The notes beneath the pieces are model-generated. The model saw only the letters and a list, made by a program, of their open reading frames with translations. It did no database searches and was not told where the DNA came from. From Rikenellaceae bacterium (GTDB lineage: Bacteria > Bacteroidota > Bacteroidia > Bacteroidales > Rikenellaceae): a stretch of DNA of 52,621 nt. How positions within the stretch are numbered: the stretch's first letter is position 1; each line of letters starts with the position of its first letter. The position numbers were made by a program, and so were the translations under genes. This document shows, in pieces, positions 17,559 to 25,986 of the stretch. The stretch is taken from assembly GCA_020859685.1 (NCBI GenBank), contig JAJBVT010000016.1, positions 1 through 52,621 of the forward strand, given 5' to 3'.

Positions 17559-20500
17559 TTATATCTCGTATTTGTTTTCGTCTTCCAGTTCGGCCTGAAT
17601 CGACCAGTCGCTGCTTTTTTCGAACTGTACGGGCTTGAATTTCTCCTCTATGTACTGGAAAATTATAAAGAGCGACGGCACGAGGAACAGCAGGGCCAGC
17701 GTACCCACCACCATCCCGCCCACGGCGCCCGTTCCGAGCGAACTGTTGCCGTTTGCGCCCACACCGCTCGAGAAGACGAGCGGGAGCATCCCGAACACCA
17801 TCGTAAGGGCTGTCATGAGTATCGGCCTAAGACGGGCCTTCGCCGCCGCAACGGCGGACTGGGCCAGTCCCATCCCGCTGCGTCGCCGTTCGGAGGCGTA
17901 CTCGGTAAGCAGGATTGCCGTTTTGGATAGCAGCCCGATAAGCATAATCAGCCCGGTCTGGAGGTATATATTGTTTTCGAGTCCCATAATCCGGGCGAAC
18001 AGGAAGCTACCCATCAACCCGCACGGTACCGAGATAATCACGGCCAGCGGAATGAGGAAGCTCTCGTACATGGCGCTGAGTATTAGGTAGATCATCAGCG
18101 TACAGATTACGAATATTATCACGGTGGAGTTGGTGCTCCCGCTCTCCTCGCGCGAGATGCCGCCGAACTCGTAGCTGTAACCGAACGGCAGAGTTTCGGC
18201 CGCAACCTCGGCGACGGCACGGATGGCGTCGCCCGAGCTGTAACCGTCGGCTGCCATTCCGTTCACCGTAATGGAACTATACATGTTGAAGCGGCTGAGC
18301 GACTCCGCGCCGTACATCTTGGTCAGGGTCACGAACTGGCTCGCCGGGGCCATTTCGCCGTTCACGCGGACGTAGATGCGGTCCAGCGTCTCGGGGTCGA
18401 GCCTGAATTTGGGGTCGGCCTGTATCATCACGTAGTAGACCTTCGAGAAGCGGTTGATATCCGAAACGTACTGGCCGCCGTAGTAACCCGAAACGGTGTT
18501 CAGCACCTCGGCGGGCGAAATACCGGCTATCTTGCATTTGGCCGCGTCCACCTCCACCCGCCACTGGGGGTAACCGGGGTTGAAGGAGGAGAACGCCGCG
18601 GATATTTCGGGACGCCGGTTCAGTTCGCCGAGGAAGGCCTGCGTGTGCTGGTAGAGGGTGGCTATATCTCCGCCGCGGCGGTCCTGTACGCTGAGTTCGA
18701 AACCGTTGCTGGTACCGTAACCCGGTATCATGGCGGGAGCGATTGCGAACACGGTGGCGTCCCGGACATCCGCCGTGCGGGCGTAGATATCCTTGATAAC
18801 CTCGTCCACGTAGTCCTCGCTGTTTTTACGCTGGTTCCACGGTTTGAGCCGCAGGGTAAACGAGCCGTACGAAGTTCCCTGCCCGGAGGTCATCGCGTAG
18901 CCGGAGGTCTTGGTGTAGTGTTCCACCTGTGGAATCGAGGCCAGACGCTCTTCGAGCATGTCGATAATCCGGGTGGTATTGTGTAGAGAACTGCCCGCGG
19001 GGGCGGTCACGTCCACAAAGATAACCCCCTGGTCCTCGTTGGGGACGAGCCCCGTCTTTGTGCTGTTCATCAGCACTACCAGCAGGGCGATACAAGCCGC
19101 AACGGTGGCCCACGTCAGCCACGGGCGTTTGATAAACACCAGCACAGCATGCCGGTACCTCTGAACCAGCGCCTGAAACGAGGTGTTGAAGGCCTTGCGG
19201 AACCGCGCGGTGAAGTTGTTTTTCCCGGTGCCGTCCTCCGTGATATAAGGTTTCATAAGCAGGGCGCAGAGGGCGGGCGAGAGGGTCAGGGCGTTGAGCG
19301 CCGACAGCCCCACGGCCACGGCCATCGTAATCCCGAACTGGGTGTAGAACTTACCCGAGGTGCCCCCCATCATAGCCACCGGGATAAACACGGCCATAAA
19401 CACTACGGTAGACGAAACGATGGCTGGCGTGATGCCCTTCATGGCGTCGTGGGTCGCCATGTAAGACGAAATGTAGCCCACTTCGAAACGGGCCTGCACC
19501 GCCTCCACCACGATGATGGCGTTGTCCACCACCGTACCGATAGCCAGCACCAGCGCGAATAGGGTCAACAGATTTATGCTGAACCCCGCAACGGCCATAA
19601 AGGCGAACGTTCCCACGAGCGATACCACAATCGACAGCGTCGGGATAACGGTGGCCCTGATATCCTGAAGGAACACGTACACCACCACTATCACCAGTAT
19701 CACGGCAAGGATAAGGGATTTTATAACCTCCCGGAACGAGGCGAACAGGAAGTCGTTCGCGTCCATCATGGTCACCATCTCGACACCCGGCGGGAAGTCC
19801 TGCGCGGCCTCTTCCAGAAGGGCGTCTATCTCGGCGATAACGGCCGTGGCGTTGGTACCCGCGGTCTGGAAAACCATACAGGCCACACCCGGACTGCCGT
19901 CGGTACCGCTGTCGAAGGCGTAAGAGCTCTCGCCGAACTCGATATCGGCGATATCCCTGAGCCGGAGTATCTCGCCGTCGGGAAGGGCGCGGATAACCAT
20001 CTCCCCGAACTCGGCCTCGGTAGAGAGCCTGCCGCGGTAAATCATGCTGTACTGGTAGGTCTGGGCGGCGTTCTCGCCGAACGCTCCCGTGGCCGATTCG
20101 ATATTCTGCTCAGCCAGGGCGGCCGTCACGTCGGAGGGTACCAGTCCGTAGGAGGCCATTACGTCCGGCTTCATCCAGATACGCATACTGTAATCCGACC
20201 CGAGGGTACGCATTTCGCCCACGCCCGCTATACGCATTACCTGCGGTTCGATATTGATTTTGATGTAGTTGCTCAGGAACGACTTGTCGTAGGTCCCGTC
20301 GGGGCTGTATAGCGAGAAAATTTTAAGTATGCTGTTCTGCCGCTTGAAAGTCGACACCCCTATCTGTGTCACCTCTGCCGGCAGCGAGCCGGTTGCCGTG
20401 GCGACCCGGTTCTGCACGTTCACAGCGGCCATATCGGGGTCGGTGCCCTGTTTGAAGTAGACCATAATGGTAAGGTTGCCCGTGTTGGTGGCCGTGGAGG

Positions 20501-20738
20501 TCATGTAGGTCATGTTCTCCACACCGTTGATAGCCTCTTCGAGCGGGGCGGTTACGGCATTCTGAAGGGTGGATGCGCTCGCACCGGGATAGGTCGCCGA
20601 AACGATTATGGTGGGCGGCGCGATATCGGGATACTGCTCCACGGGCAGTACGAATATCGAGATTGCCCCCAGGAACACTATGACAATAGATATCACGGCC
20701 GAAAATATCGGCCTGTCTATAAAGAATTTAAGATTCAT
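17559..20738 (-). CDS. RND (HAE1/AcrB-type) efflux pump inner-membrane subunit
   Basis: 1059 residues, the full length for AcrB/MexB. It begins MNLKFFIDRPIFSAVISIV, and the first periplasmic porter domain contains EQYPDIAPPTIIVSATYPGA. The TM4 proton-relay region LALVLAIGTVVDNAIIVVEAVQ (~residues 390-411) has the conserved DN-type acidic residue. DEDQG near 565 (NEDQGVIFVDVTAPAGSS) starts the second half. The last spans include GLIMLIGLLSKTAILLTEYA and LRPILMTALTMVFGMLPL. It exports toxic small molecules (drugs, bile-salt-like compounds) using proton flow; substrates cannot be read from sequence. Middle gene of a three-gene operon. Confidence 0.95.
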   Translation of the reverse strand: MNLKFFIDRPIFSAVISIVIVFLGAISIFVLPVEQYPDIAPPTIIVSATYPGASASTLQNAVTAPLEEAINGVENMTYMTSTATNTGNLTIMVYFKQGTDPDMAAVNVQNRVATATGSLPAEVTQIGVSTFKRQNSILKIFSLYSPDGTYDKSFLSNYIKINIEPQVMRIAGVGEMRTLGSDYSMRIWMKPDVMASYGLVPSDVTAALAEQNIESATGAFGENAAQTYQYSMIYRGRLSTEAEFGEMVIRALPDGEILRLRDIADIEFGESSYAFDSGTDGSPGVACMVFQTAGTNATAVIAEIDALLEEAAQDFPPGVEMVTMMDANDFLFASFREVIKSLILAVILVIVVVYVFLQDIRATVIPTLSIVVSLVGTFAFMAVAGFSINLLTLFALVLAIGTVVDNAIIVVEAVQARFEVGYISSYMATHDAMKGITPAIVSSTVVFMAVFIPVAMMGGTSGKFYTQFGITMAVAVGLSALNALTLSPALCALLMKPYITEDGTGKNNFTARFRKAFNTSFQALVQRYRHAVLVFIKRPWLTWATVAACIALLVVLMNSTKTGLVPNEDQGVIFVDVTAPAGSSLHNTTRIIDMLEERLASIPQVEHYTKTSGYAMTSGQGTSYGSFTLRLKPWNQRKNSEDYVDEVIKDIYARTADVRDATVFAIAPAMIPGYGTSNGFELSVQDRRGGDIATLYQHTQAFLGELNRRPEISAAFSSFNPGYPQWRVEVDAAKCKIAGISPAEVLNTVSGYYGGQYVSDINRFSKVYYVMIQADPKFRLDPETLDRIYVRVNGEMAPASQFVTLTKMYGAESLSRFNMYSSITVNGMAADGYSSGDAIRAVAEVAAETLPFGYSYEFGGISREESGSTNSTVIIFVICTLMIYLILSAMYESFLIPLAVIISVPCGLMGSFLFARIMGLENNIYLQTGLIMLIGLLSKTAILLTEYASERRRSGMGLAQSAVAAAKARLRPILMTALTMVFGMLPLVFSSGVGANGNSSLGTGAVGGMVVGTLALLFLVPSLFIIFQYIEEKFKPVQFEKSSDWSIQAELEDENKYEI

Positions 20739-20741
20739 GGC

Positions 20742-22241
20742 TTATCCTTTCGCGATTATTTGGCCGCACGGCGCGGCAGGGTACGTCGTGCCCGGGATTT
20801 TCACGGCCACGAATGTTTCTGTCAGAGGGTATCCGGTCCCGGAGCCGGTCGGACCTTCGGGCGGGCCGACCCGTAAAAGGTCCGTTACAATACGGTTTTC
20901 CGGAAGCATGGCGGTTTTGTCCGTCGCCGGGCTGCACCGAGCGACAGCGTGTGCCGTTGTATGATATTCGCTGTTCGTATAGTTGCCGGATTCTCCCGCT
21001 GTTCCGCAATCCGATAAGACGCCTCCGGTATGGTTCAGGTCGGCTGTGTCCGCAGCGGACTCTGTCCGGCTCTCCGGAGTGATGCCGTCCGCGACCGCAT
21101 GGGTCTCACCGTCTGCCGGACCGGACGATTGTCCGGTTCCGCTCCCGGCGCCTATTTCCGTGCCGTCACGGAGCATACCCACGCCTTCGGTCACTATAAC
21201 ATCACCGGCCGCGATACCGGATTCTACGATATAATTGGTACCGTCGTCGACGTTTGCAACGTTTATGAGTGTCTGGCGGGCGATACCGTCCACAACCCGG
21301 AAGGCGTATATCTTATCCTGTATCTCGAAAGTCGCGCTTTGCGGTATCATCACAACCTCCCTGAATGCGGACGGAATAACGACGTTACCCGAACCGCCGC
21401 TGCGCAGCAATCCTTCCGCATTGGGGAACTCGGCCCGCATGGAGACCGCCCCGGTCGAAGAGTCGATTACCCCGCTAATAGTCTCTATACGGCCGGGGGC
21501 AGGGTAGAGCGAGCCGTCGTTGAGCGTAAGGGCCACTTCCGGCATATCCTGGAGTGCCGCCGCGGTGCTTCCCCACTGTCGAATCAATCGGAGCAACTGA
21601 CTCTCGGGCATCGAGAAATAGACGTACATCTGCGAATTGTCCGACACGGTGGTAAGCGGGCGGGGCATCGAAGCGCTTACCAGTGTTCCCTCACGGTAGG
21701 GAATCGTGCCCACGATACCGTTGGCGGGGCTGGCGACAAGGGTATAGGAGAGGTTGTTCCTCGCGTCCACCTCCTGAGCCTCGGCCTGCGCCAGCTGGGC
21801 CTGAGCCGTCAGCAACTGATTCGCGGCTGTCGATAGGTCGAACTGCGAGACGACATCGTTATCGAAAAGCTCCTTTTTACTGTCGTAAACCAACTGCGCG
21901 GTCGCCACGGCCGCCTTCGCTGCGGCCACGTTGGCCTCGGCCGTTTGCAGGGCCGCCTGGTGCTGAACCTGCTCTATTATAAACAGGGTCTGCCCCTTGC
22001 GGACGGTCTCGCCTTCACGGACGCACACCCGTTCAATGAACCCGCTTATTTTGGGGTAGATGTCGATATCCTGCCGTCCGGCTATGTTGGCCGGATAGGC
22101 GGTTTCGAGTTCGATATCCGACAGGCCGACCTCCATTACCCGGTATGTGCCGGCGGGGCCGGGCGCCGGTCCGTCGGCACATCCGGCCGCAAGTGCGATG
22201 TAGGTCAATAAAACCGATGTTACGCTTCTTTTCAATCTCAT
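20742..22241 (-). CDS. RND efflux periplasmic adaptor lipoprotein with an unusual C-terminal tail
   Basis: 499 residues; the usual length is about 370-400. The lipoprotein signal ends LAAGC (Cys21). The adaptor layout is intact: barrel-sandwich/lipoyl half ISGFIERVCVREGETVRKGQ (65-84), a coiled-coil hairpin about 92-165, the second lipoyl half YTLVASPANGIVGTIPYREG (166-185), then the beta-barrel and membrane-proximal domains ending EGVGMLRDGTEI at about 363. The remaining ~135 residues (Gly/Ser/Thr/Glu-rich, with 3 Cys, no recognisable domain) stop 3 bp before the pump start. The tail looks like read-through into former non-coding sequence or a species-specific addition. First gene of the operon. 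Confidence 0.92.
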   Translation of the reverse strand: MRLKRSVTSVLLTYIALAAGCADGPAPGPAGTYRVMEVGLSDIELETAYPANIAGRQDIDIYPKISGFIERVCVREGETVRKGQTLFIIEQVQHQAALQTAEANVAAAKAAVATAQLVYDSKKELFDNDVVSQFDLSTAANQLLTAQAQLAQAEAQEVDARNNLSYTLVASPANGIVGTIPYREGTLVSASMPRPLTTVSDNSQMYVYFSMPESQLLRLIRQWGSTAAALQDMPEVALTLNDGSLYPAPGRIETISGVIDSSTGAVSMRAEFPNAEGLLRSGGSGNVVIPSAFREVVMIPQSATFEIQDKIYAFRVVDGIARQTLINVANVDDGTNYIVESGIAAGDVIVTEGVGMLRDGTEIGAGSGTGQSSGPADGETHAVADGITPESRTESAADTADLNHTGGVLSDCGTAGESGNYTNSEYHTTAHAVARCSPATDKTAMLPENRIVTDLLRVGPPEGPTGSGTGYPLTETFVAVKIPGTTYPAAPCGQIIAKG

Positions 22242-22273
22242 AATGTTACCTCACTTATTTAATTTCGATGCGG

Positions 22274-22337
22274 CAAAATTACCCGAAGATGCGCTTTTGT
22301 TCATTTTCAGAAATGCACTTTAATTGTTCATTTTCGG
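22274..22337 (-). promoter_or_regulatory. Efflux operon promoter with two direct repeats (likely AraC-family sites)
   Basis: On the minus strand TAATTTTG (22281-22274) is a perfect TAnnTTTG -7 element. Upstream lie two direct repeats, CTGAAAATGAACAA (22310-22297) and CCGAAAATGAACAA (22337-22324), 13 of 14 bases the same and spaced 27 bp. The proximal copy lies where the -33 box would be, and no TTTG box is present. This is the layout of an activator-dependent promoter. The divergent AraC-type gene at 22405 is the obvious candidate. Confidence 0.6.
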
Positions 22338-22404
22338 CTTATAGGCTTGAAAAATCTCCATATTCCCCTACTTTTGGGGTGAAAATCGGATATAATTTTA
22401 CAGG

Positions 22405-23268
22405 ATGGTTGTAAGAAAGGATGTAACGGCAGTGTTCGCCGAACCGTTCTCGATGGGGGAGACCGGACTGGCTTTCCTCGGCAGCCGGCCCTCGAAAATA
22501 CCCGGGGGGCTGATTATGGTTTGCGACGTCGGGGAGGCCGTACTGAGCGTCGATATTCTGAAATATACCATATCGGCGGGACACGGCATGTTCCTGCTGC
22601 CGGGGTCCATTCTTTCGCTCGAGGGGTCGACGGACGATTTCAGGGTAAGGTATGTCTACCTTTCGGACAGCCTTTTTCAGGAGGCGACCTTCAAACTCGA
22701 AGCGGATTTTTTCCATTTTATAAAGGAGCATCCAGTGGTTAAACTGGACGCGGACAGTCTCGCATTCGTCGATAAATGGGCCACCCTTACCTCGTCCGTA
22801 GTGGAAGACTCCGGCAACGGGTTCAATGCCCGGATGGTACTCAACCTGATGCAGTGCCTTTTCTGGAAGAGCCACGACAAGATGAAACGTTTTTTCGGTA
22901 AACAGGCCGTCAGGACCAAGCGTCAGGAAGAAATATTCCGTAAATTTATGGTCCTTGTAAAAATGCACTGCCGGGAGTGCCGGGATGTGGAATTTTACGC
23001 GCAGAAACTGTTTATCAGTCCGCGTTACCTCTCGTTCGTCTGTATCCACACGGCCAACAATCTGTCGGCCAAAAAGTTAATCGACCTGCAAACGGTGCTC
23101 GAAATAAAGATAATGCTGGAGACCACGAACGAACCGGTGCAGAAAATAGCCGAGCGGATGCGTTTCCCCGACCAGTCCTATTTCGGCCGCTTCTTCAAGC
23201 GCTATACGGGTCAGTCTCCGCTCGCCTACCGATTCCGGAAAAACGAGAAGTCCCCGCAGGTACGCTGA
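22405..23268 (+). CDS. AraC-family transcriptional regulator
   Basis: 287 residues. The N-terminal ~170 residues form a cupin-like sensing domain (GHGMFLLPGSILSLEG around 67-82). The C-terminal ~95 residues form the double helix-turn-helix: DVEFYAQKLFISPRYLSFVCIHTANNL-type first HTH, and EPVQKIAERMRFPDQSYFGRFFKRYTGQSPLAYR (about 243-276), the AraC signature. It is divergent from the efflux operon with 163 bp between starts, and direct repeats lie over the operon promoter, so local activation of the pump is the likely role. Inducer unknown. Confidence 0.9.
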   Translation: MVVRKDVTAVFAEPFSMGETGLAFLGSRPSKIPGGLIMVCDVGEAVLSVDILKYTISAGHGMFLLPGSILSLEGSTDDFRVRYVYLSDSLFQEATFKLEADFFHFIKEHPVVKLDADSLAFVDKWATLTSSVVEDSGNGFNARMVLNLMQCLFWKSHDKMKRFFGKQAVRTKRQEEIFRKFMVLVKMHCRECRDVEFYAQKLFISPRYLSFVCIHTANNLSAKKLIDLQTVLEIKIMLETTNEPVQKIAERMRFPDQSYFGRFFKRYTGQSPLAYRFRKNEKSPQVR

Positions 23269-23396
23269 AACCCGCCCGGCAGCCGGACCCCCGTTAATAT
23301 TTAATCTTCTGACTGTCGGAGTACCATCGCGTGGGTAAGCCTTGCCGTAATTATAACCGGACAAAACGGGGCGAGACTGGGCATTTATATTTATGT

Positions 23397-23590
23397 GGTA
23401 TATTTGTATGCCGTTGCTTCAACCCGTCGGGTGGTGACCTCGACAGTTTTAACCCCGATATTCACACTAATTAAAAACAGATGAAGATTTCAACGAACAA
23501 CCCTGCAACTAATTTCGCAAAGAAAGCCCTTAAATCCCTGACGATGACCGCGATGGTCCTCTGCGCCGTTTCGTTCGTAGCATGCAGCGA
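23397..23590 (+). repeat. Duplicated promoter/5' UTR/signal-peptide module, copy 1
   Basis: From GGTATATTTGTATGCCGTTG through the start codon and signal peptide to the lipobox and acidic start of the mature protein, this is near-identical to 25101-25291. It contains a perfect -7 element TATATTTG (23399-23406). A short conserved palindrome, ACCCGTCGGGT, lies in the 5' UTR. Similarity stops shortly after the acidic stretch. Confidence 0.8.
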
Positions 23591-24179
23591 CGACGATGAC
23601 GAAGGTGAAAAACAAAACGGCACCGACTCTATACGTAAAATCGAAGTTAAAGGAGCGGACATAAAAGGTGTGCCCATGGATACGGATATAAAAACGGTAA
23701 AGGCCGTTTTATATTCTGGCGTAGCCCTTGATATTGAATTGGCTACCGCACCGTGGGAGTACGGCTTCACCATAGAATTGCCGGAAACGGTTTCTTCGTC
23801 TTACCTTTCCCCTGTAAAAGAAGAATTCGACGATGAAGAGCTTACGGTCAGCAGCAATGCGAAGTTCGCACGTGTGGACCTGGAGGTCTACGACGGGGAG
23901 GGAGATTACCTTGAGGATATTATTTTCGGCCGCATATGGAACGGAAAGGACGGCGTCTGGGGTTATAACATCTATTCGGATGCCGATTGTAAGGTAACGG
24001 GAACCGTGAAATACGGGTATGAAGACTATATTGAAACTTATGTCTACGACATCGATTTTAAGAAAGGATGGAATCGCCTTTACAATATCGAAAAAGAGAT
24101 AGATGAAGATAACTGGGAATTTACGCGTACCACTACCACCCCATCAGGAATAGTCTGGGTTTGGGGGGAAATATACTAA
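23481..24179 (+). CDS. Small surface lipoprotein of unknown function (shared leader, copy 1)
   Basis: 232 residues. Cys35 follows a 34-residue signal (...AVSFVAC), and the mature protein starts CSDDDDEGE. An Asp-rich stretch right after the lipid-bearing Cys is the known Bacteroidetes surface-export signal, so exposure on the outside is likely. The rest has an acidic, beta-rich look (EVKGADIKGVPM, VTGTVKYGYEDY, DIDFKKGWNRLY) with no domain I recognise. The signal peptide and upstream region are shared with the gene at 25184, but the mature parts are not obviously related. The gene is more AT-rich than its neighbours. A strong terminator follows at 24200. Confidence 0.75.
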   Translation: MKISTNNPATNFAKKALKSLTMTAMVLCAVSFVACSDDDDEGEKQNGTDSIRKIEVKGADIKGVPMDTDIKTVKAVLYSGVALDIELATAPWEYGFTIELPETVSSSYLSPVKEEFDDEELTVSSNAKFARVDLEVYDGEGDYLEDIIFGRIWNGKDGVWGYNIYSDADCKVTGTVKYGYEDYIETYVYDIDFKKGWNRLYNIEKEIDEDNWEFTRTTTTPSGIVWVWGEIY

Positions 24180-24199
24180 TCGTTGCCACGTCAGAACGG

Positions 24200-24233
24200 A
24201 AGGGCCGCAAGTTCTTGCGGCCCTTATTGTTTT
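24200..24233 (+). terminator. Intrinsic terminator after the first small lipoprotein
   Basis: AAGGGCCGCAA (24200-24210), loop GTTC, TTGCGGCCCTT (24215-24225): an 11-bp perfect stem followed by ATTGTTTT. Confidence 0.85.
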
Positions 24234-24301
24234 CTCAGCTCGCGAATTTACGGGCACCCTATTTGCACCTTACCGGGACGTAACGAATTAACTTCCCGGG
24301 C

Positions 24302-24895
24302 ATGGCTAAACTTACCCCCACACAGAAAAAAGACAGATTCCTCAAATACCTTCTCTACCTGACAATCCTGTTGCTGGGAATTGCGGCGGGTATCGCTATC
24401 CGGCACTATTATAATATCCCGATGATAGAGTCGATAAACATTATCGATCTGGCTACGCTTGTCATTACGATATTTCTTGCCATATACATTCCCGGGGTGT
24501 TCGACCGGCAGATGGAGGTGCGGCAGGACAAAAAGGAGCTTCTCGAACACCGCATCGAGGACCTCCAGCAGCTTTACCGGACCATAAACCTCTCCGTCCA
24601 GCAGGGGGGCGCCACGGAGAAGGACCGCCTTATATTGCTCAACTCGCTCGATGTCGCATCCAACAGGTTTTCCACCATCGTGACGCTTATCGAATACCTC
24701 GACCTGGACACGACATTTACCGATGAGATAGAAAGTATCCGGTCGTTGCTTGCCCGCCATGCCGCCCTGCTTAGGGACGCAGGCGACGGCGGCGGAGAGG
24801 TATACCCCGCCGAAGTACGCCGCGAGGAGGAGCGGCTCTATAACCGAATCGACAAGGAGACCAGCCTGCTCGTCTTCCGTATCAGCGATATATGA
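24302..24895 (+). CDS. Small membrane protein with a coiled-coil cytoplasmic part, unknown function
   Basis: 197 residues. The N-terminus is basic, then two hydrophobic segments (YLLYLTILLLGIAAGIAI at ~16-33 and IIDLATLVITIFLAIYI at ~46-62) form a hairpin. The remaining ~130 residues are charged and helical (RQMEVRQDKKELLEHRIEDLQQLY onward), consistent with a coiled coil. No family is recognised. It sits between the two lipoprotein genes that share a leader, after a strong terminator, so it has its own promoter. A loosely related -7 sequence (CCTATTTGC) lies at about 24258. Confidence 0.65.
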   Translation: MAKLTPTQKKDRFLKYLLYLTILLLGIAAGIAIRHYYNIPMIESINIIDLATLVITIFLAIYIPGVFDRQMEVRQDKKELLEHRIEDLQQLYRTINLSVQQGGATEKDRLILLNSLDVASNRFSTIVTLIEYLDLDTTFTDEIESIRSLLARHAALLRDAGDGGGEVYPAEVRREEERLYNRIDKETSLLVFRISDI

Positions 24896-25100
24896 GTCGC
24901 ACAGCGGCACCGTACAGCTTCCGGAAGAGCGAAAAGAGTCCGCCCGCACCCTGACTGCCGCCGGCCCCGGAAGGGAATGGGCAGGCTCCGCATATAAAAA
25001 TTACGGGCTTATCACATTGATTGTTATAGTATTGTCCGGCCAGACCACACATTCGCTTGAGTTAATTGTATGGGAAAATGTCCCCGGAGGGATTATTAAT

Positions 25101-25291
25101 GGTATATTTGTATGCCGTTGCTTCCGCCCGTCGGGTGGCTACCGCGACAGTTTAACCCCGATATTCACACTAATTAAAAACAGATGAAGATTTCAACGAA
25201 CAACCCTGCAACTAATTTTGCCAAGAAAGCCCTTAAAGCCCTCACGATGATTGCGATGGTCCTCTGCGCCGTATCGCTGGCCGCCTGCAGC
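25101..25291 (+). repeat. Duplicated promoter/5' UTR/signal-peptide module, copy 2
   Basis: Near-identical to 23397-23590. It includes the -7 element TATATTTG at 25103-25110, the CCCGTCGGG palindrome in the leader, the start codon context TTAAAAACAGATGAAG, and the signal peptide down to CSDDDD. Confidence 0.8.
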
Positions 25292-25756
25292 GACGACGAC
25301 GATGACGAAGGCGGCGCTTCGAAAAACCCCAACCATCCCGGCACAAACAAGGTTCTCGCATTGGGTCAGGTATATACCCTTTTAGGCGGCGGACAGGAGT
25401 ATTACGGTAACGAATATAATGACGATGCAACCACTTTCGATGTCTACCTGGTTTCTGACGGATTGCAGATAGAATTGGAGATGCATCAGGCGAACGGTAG
25501 TGAAACCCTTGCGGCAGGAACCTATACCGTTAAAAAAGGCGATTATTCCAAAGGTTTTATTTCGGATGCTTACGTCGATAGATATGGACACGGGTTGGAA
25601 GAAATTTATGTAGATATTGCCGACGGCACTACCGTTACGATATCGGTCAGCGGTGAAACTTATACGATAGAGATCGACGGTAAACTGGCAGATGGAACTG
25701 ATATTGTAGGTAATTATACGGGGAAACTCGATTGGTTCACTTATACTCCCGAATAG
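25184..25756 (+). CDS. Small surface lipoprotein of unknown function (shared leader, copy 2)
   Basis: 190 residues. The 34-residue signal differs from copy 1 at only a handful of positions and ends LAAC; the mature protein starts CSDDDDDEGG, an acidic surface-export signal. The body is beta-rich with a regular strand pattern (TFDVYLVSDGLQIELEMHQ, AAGTYTVKKGDYSKGF, TVTISVSGETYTIEIDGKLADGT). It resembles the small beta-sandwich lipoproteins common in Bacteroidales, but I cannot name a family. It is followed by a strong terminator. The neighbouring lacI starts a separate unit. Confidence 0.75.
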   Translation: MKISTNNPATNFAKKALKALTMIAMVLCAVSLAACSDDDDDEGGASKNPNHPGTNKVLALGQVYTLLGGGQEYYGNEYNDDATTFDVYLVSDGLQIELEMHQANGSETLAAGTYTVKKGDYSKGFISDAYVDRYGHGLEEIYVDIADGTTVTISVSGETYTIEIDGKLADGTDIVGNYTGKLDWFTYTPE

Positions 25757-25794
25757 GATACTAAATGATTTCGAAAGAAATTAAATCTTCCTTA

Positions 25795-25826
25795 ACAGGG
25801 CCGCGTTTAGCGGCCCTGTTTGTTTA
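25795..25826 (+). terminator. Intrinsic terminator after the second small lipoprotein
   Basis: ACAGGGCCGC (25795-25804), loop GTTTA, GCGGCCCTGT (25810-25819): a perfect 10-bp stem followed by TTGTTT. Copy C of the two-hairpin element begins 10 bp later. Confidence 0.85.
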
Positions 25827-25828
25827 AA

Positions 25829-25888
25829 GCCCGCCACCCCGCGCCCGGCGGGCCGCCCGTCTGCTTTGCAGACGTACTCTTAGTGTAA
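25829..25888 (+). repeat. Dispersed two-hairpin intergenic element, copy C
   Basis: The cleanest copy. GCCCGCC (25829-25835) pairs with GGCGGGC (25847-25853); CGTCTGC TTT GCAGACG (25858-25874) is a perfect hairpin; then TACTCTTAGTGTAAAC. Confidence 0.7.
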
Positions 25889-25986
25889 ACATGTTTATAA
25901 ATAACAATCCGAAGATTCGGGAAAAAGACCCGTTCCGAAGAGCTCGGAAAAATATCCCCGAATTTTTTACGGAATATGAAAATAAA

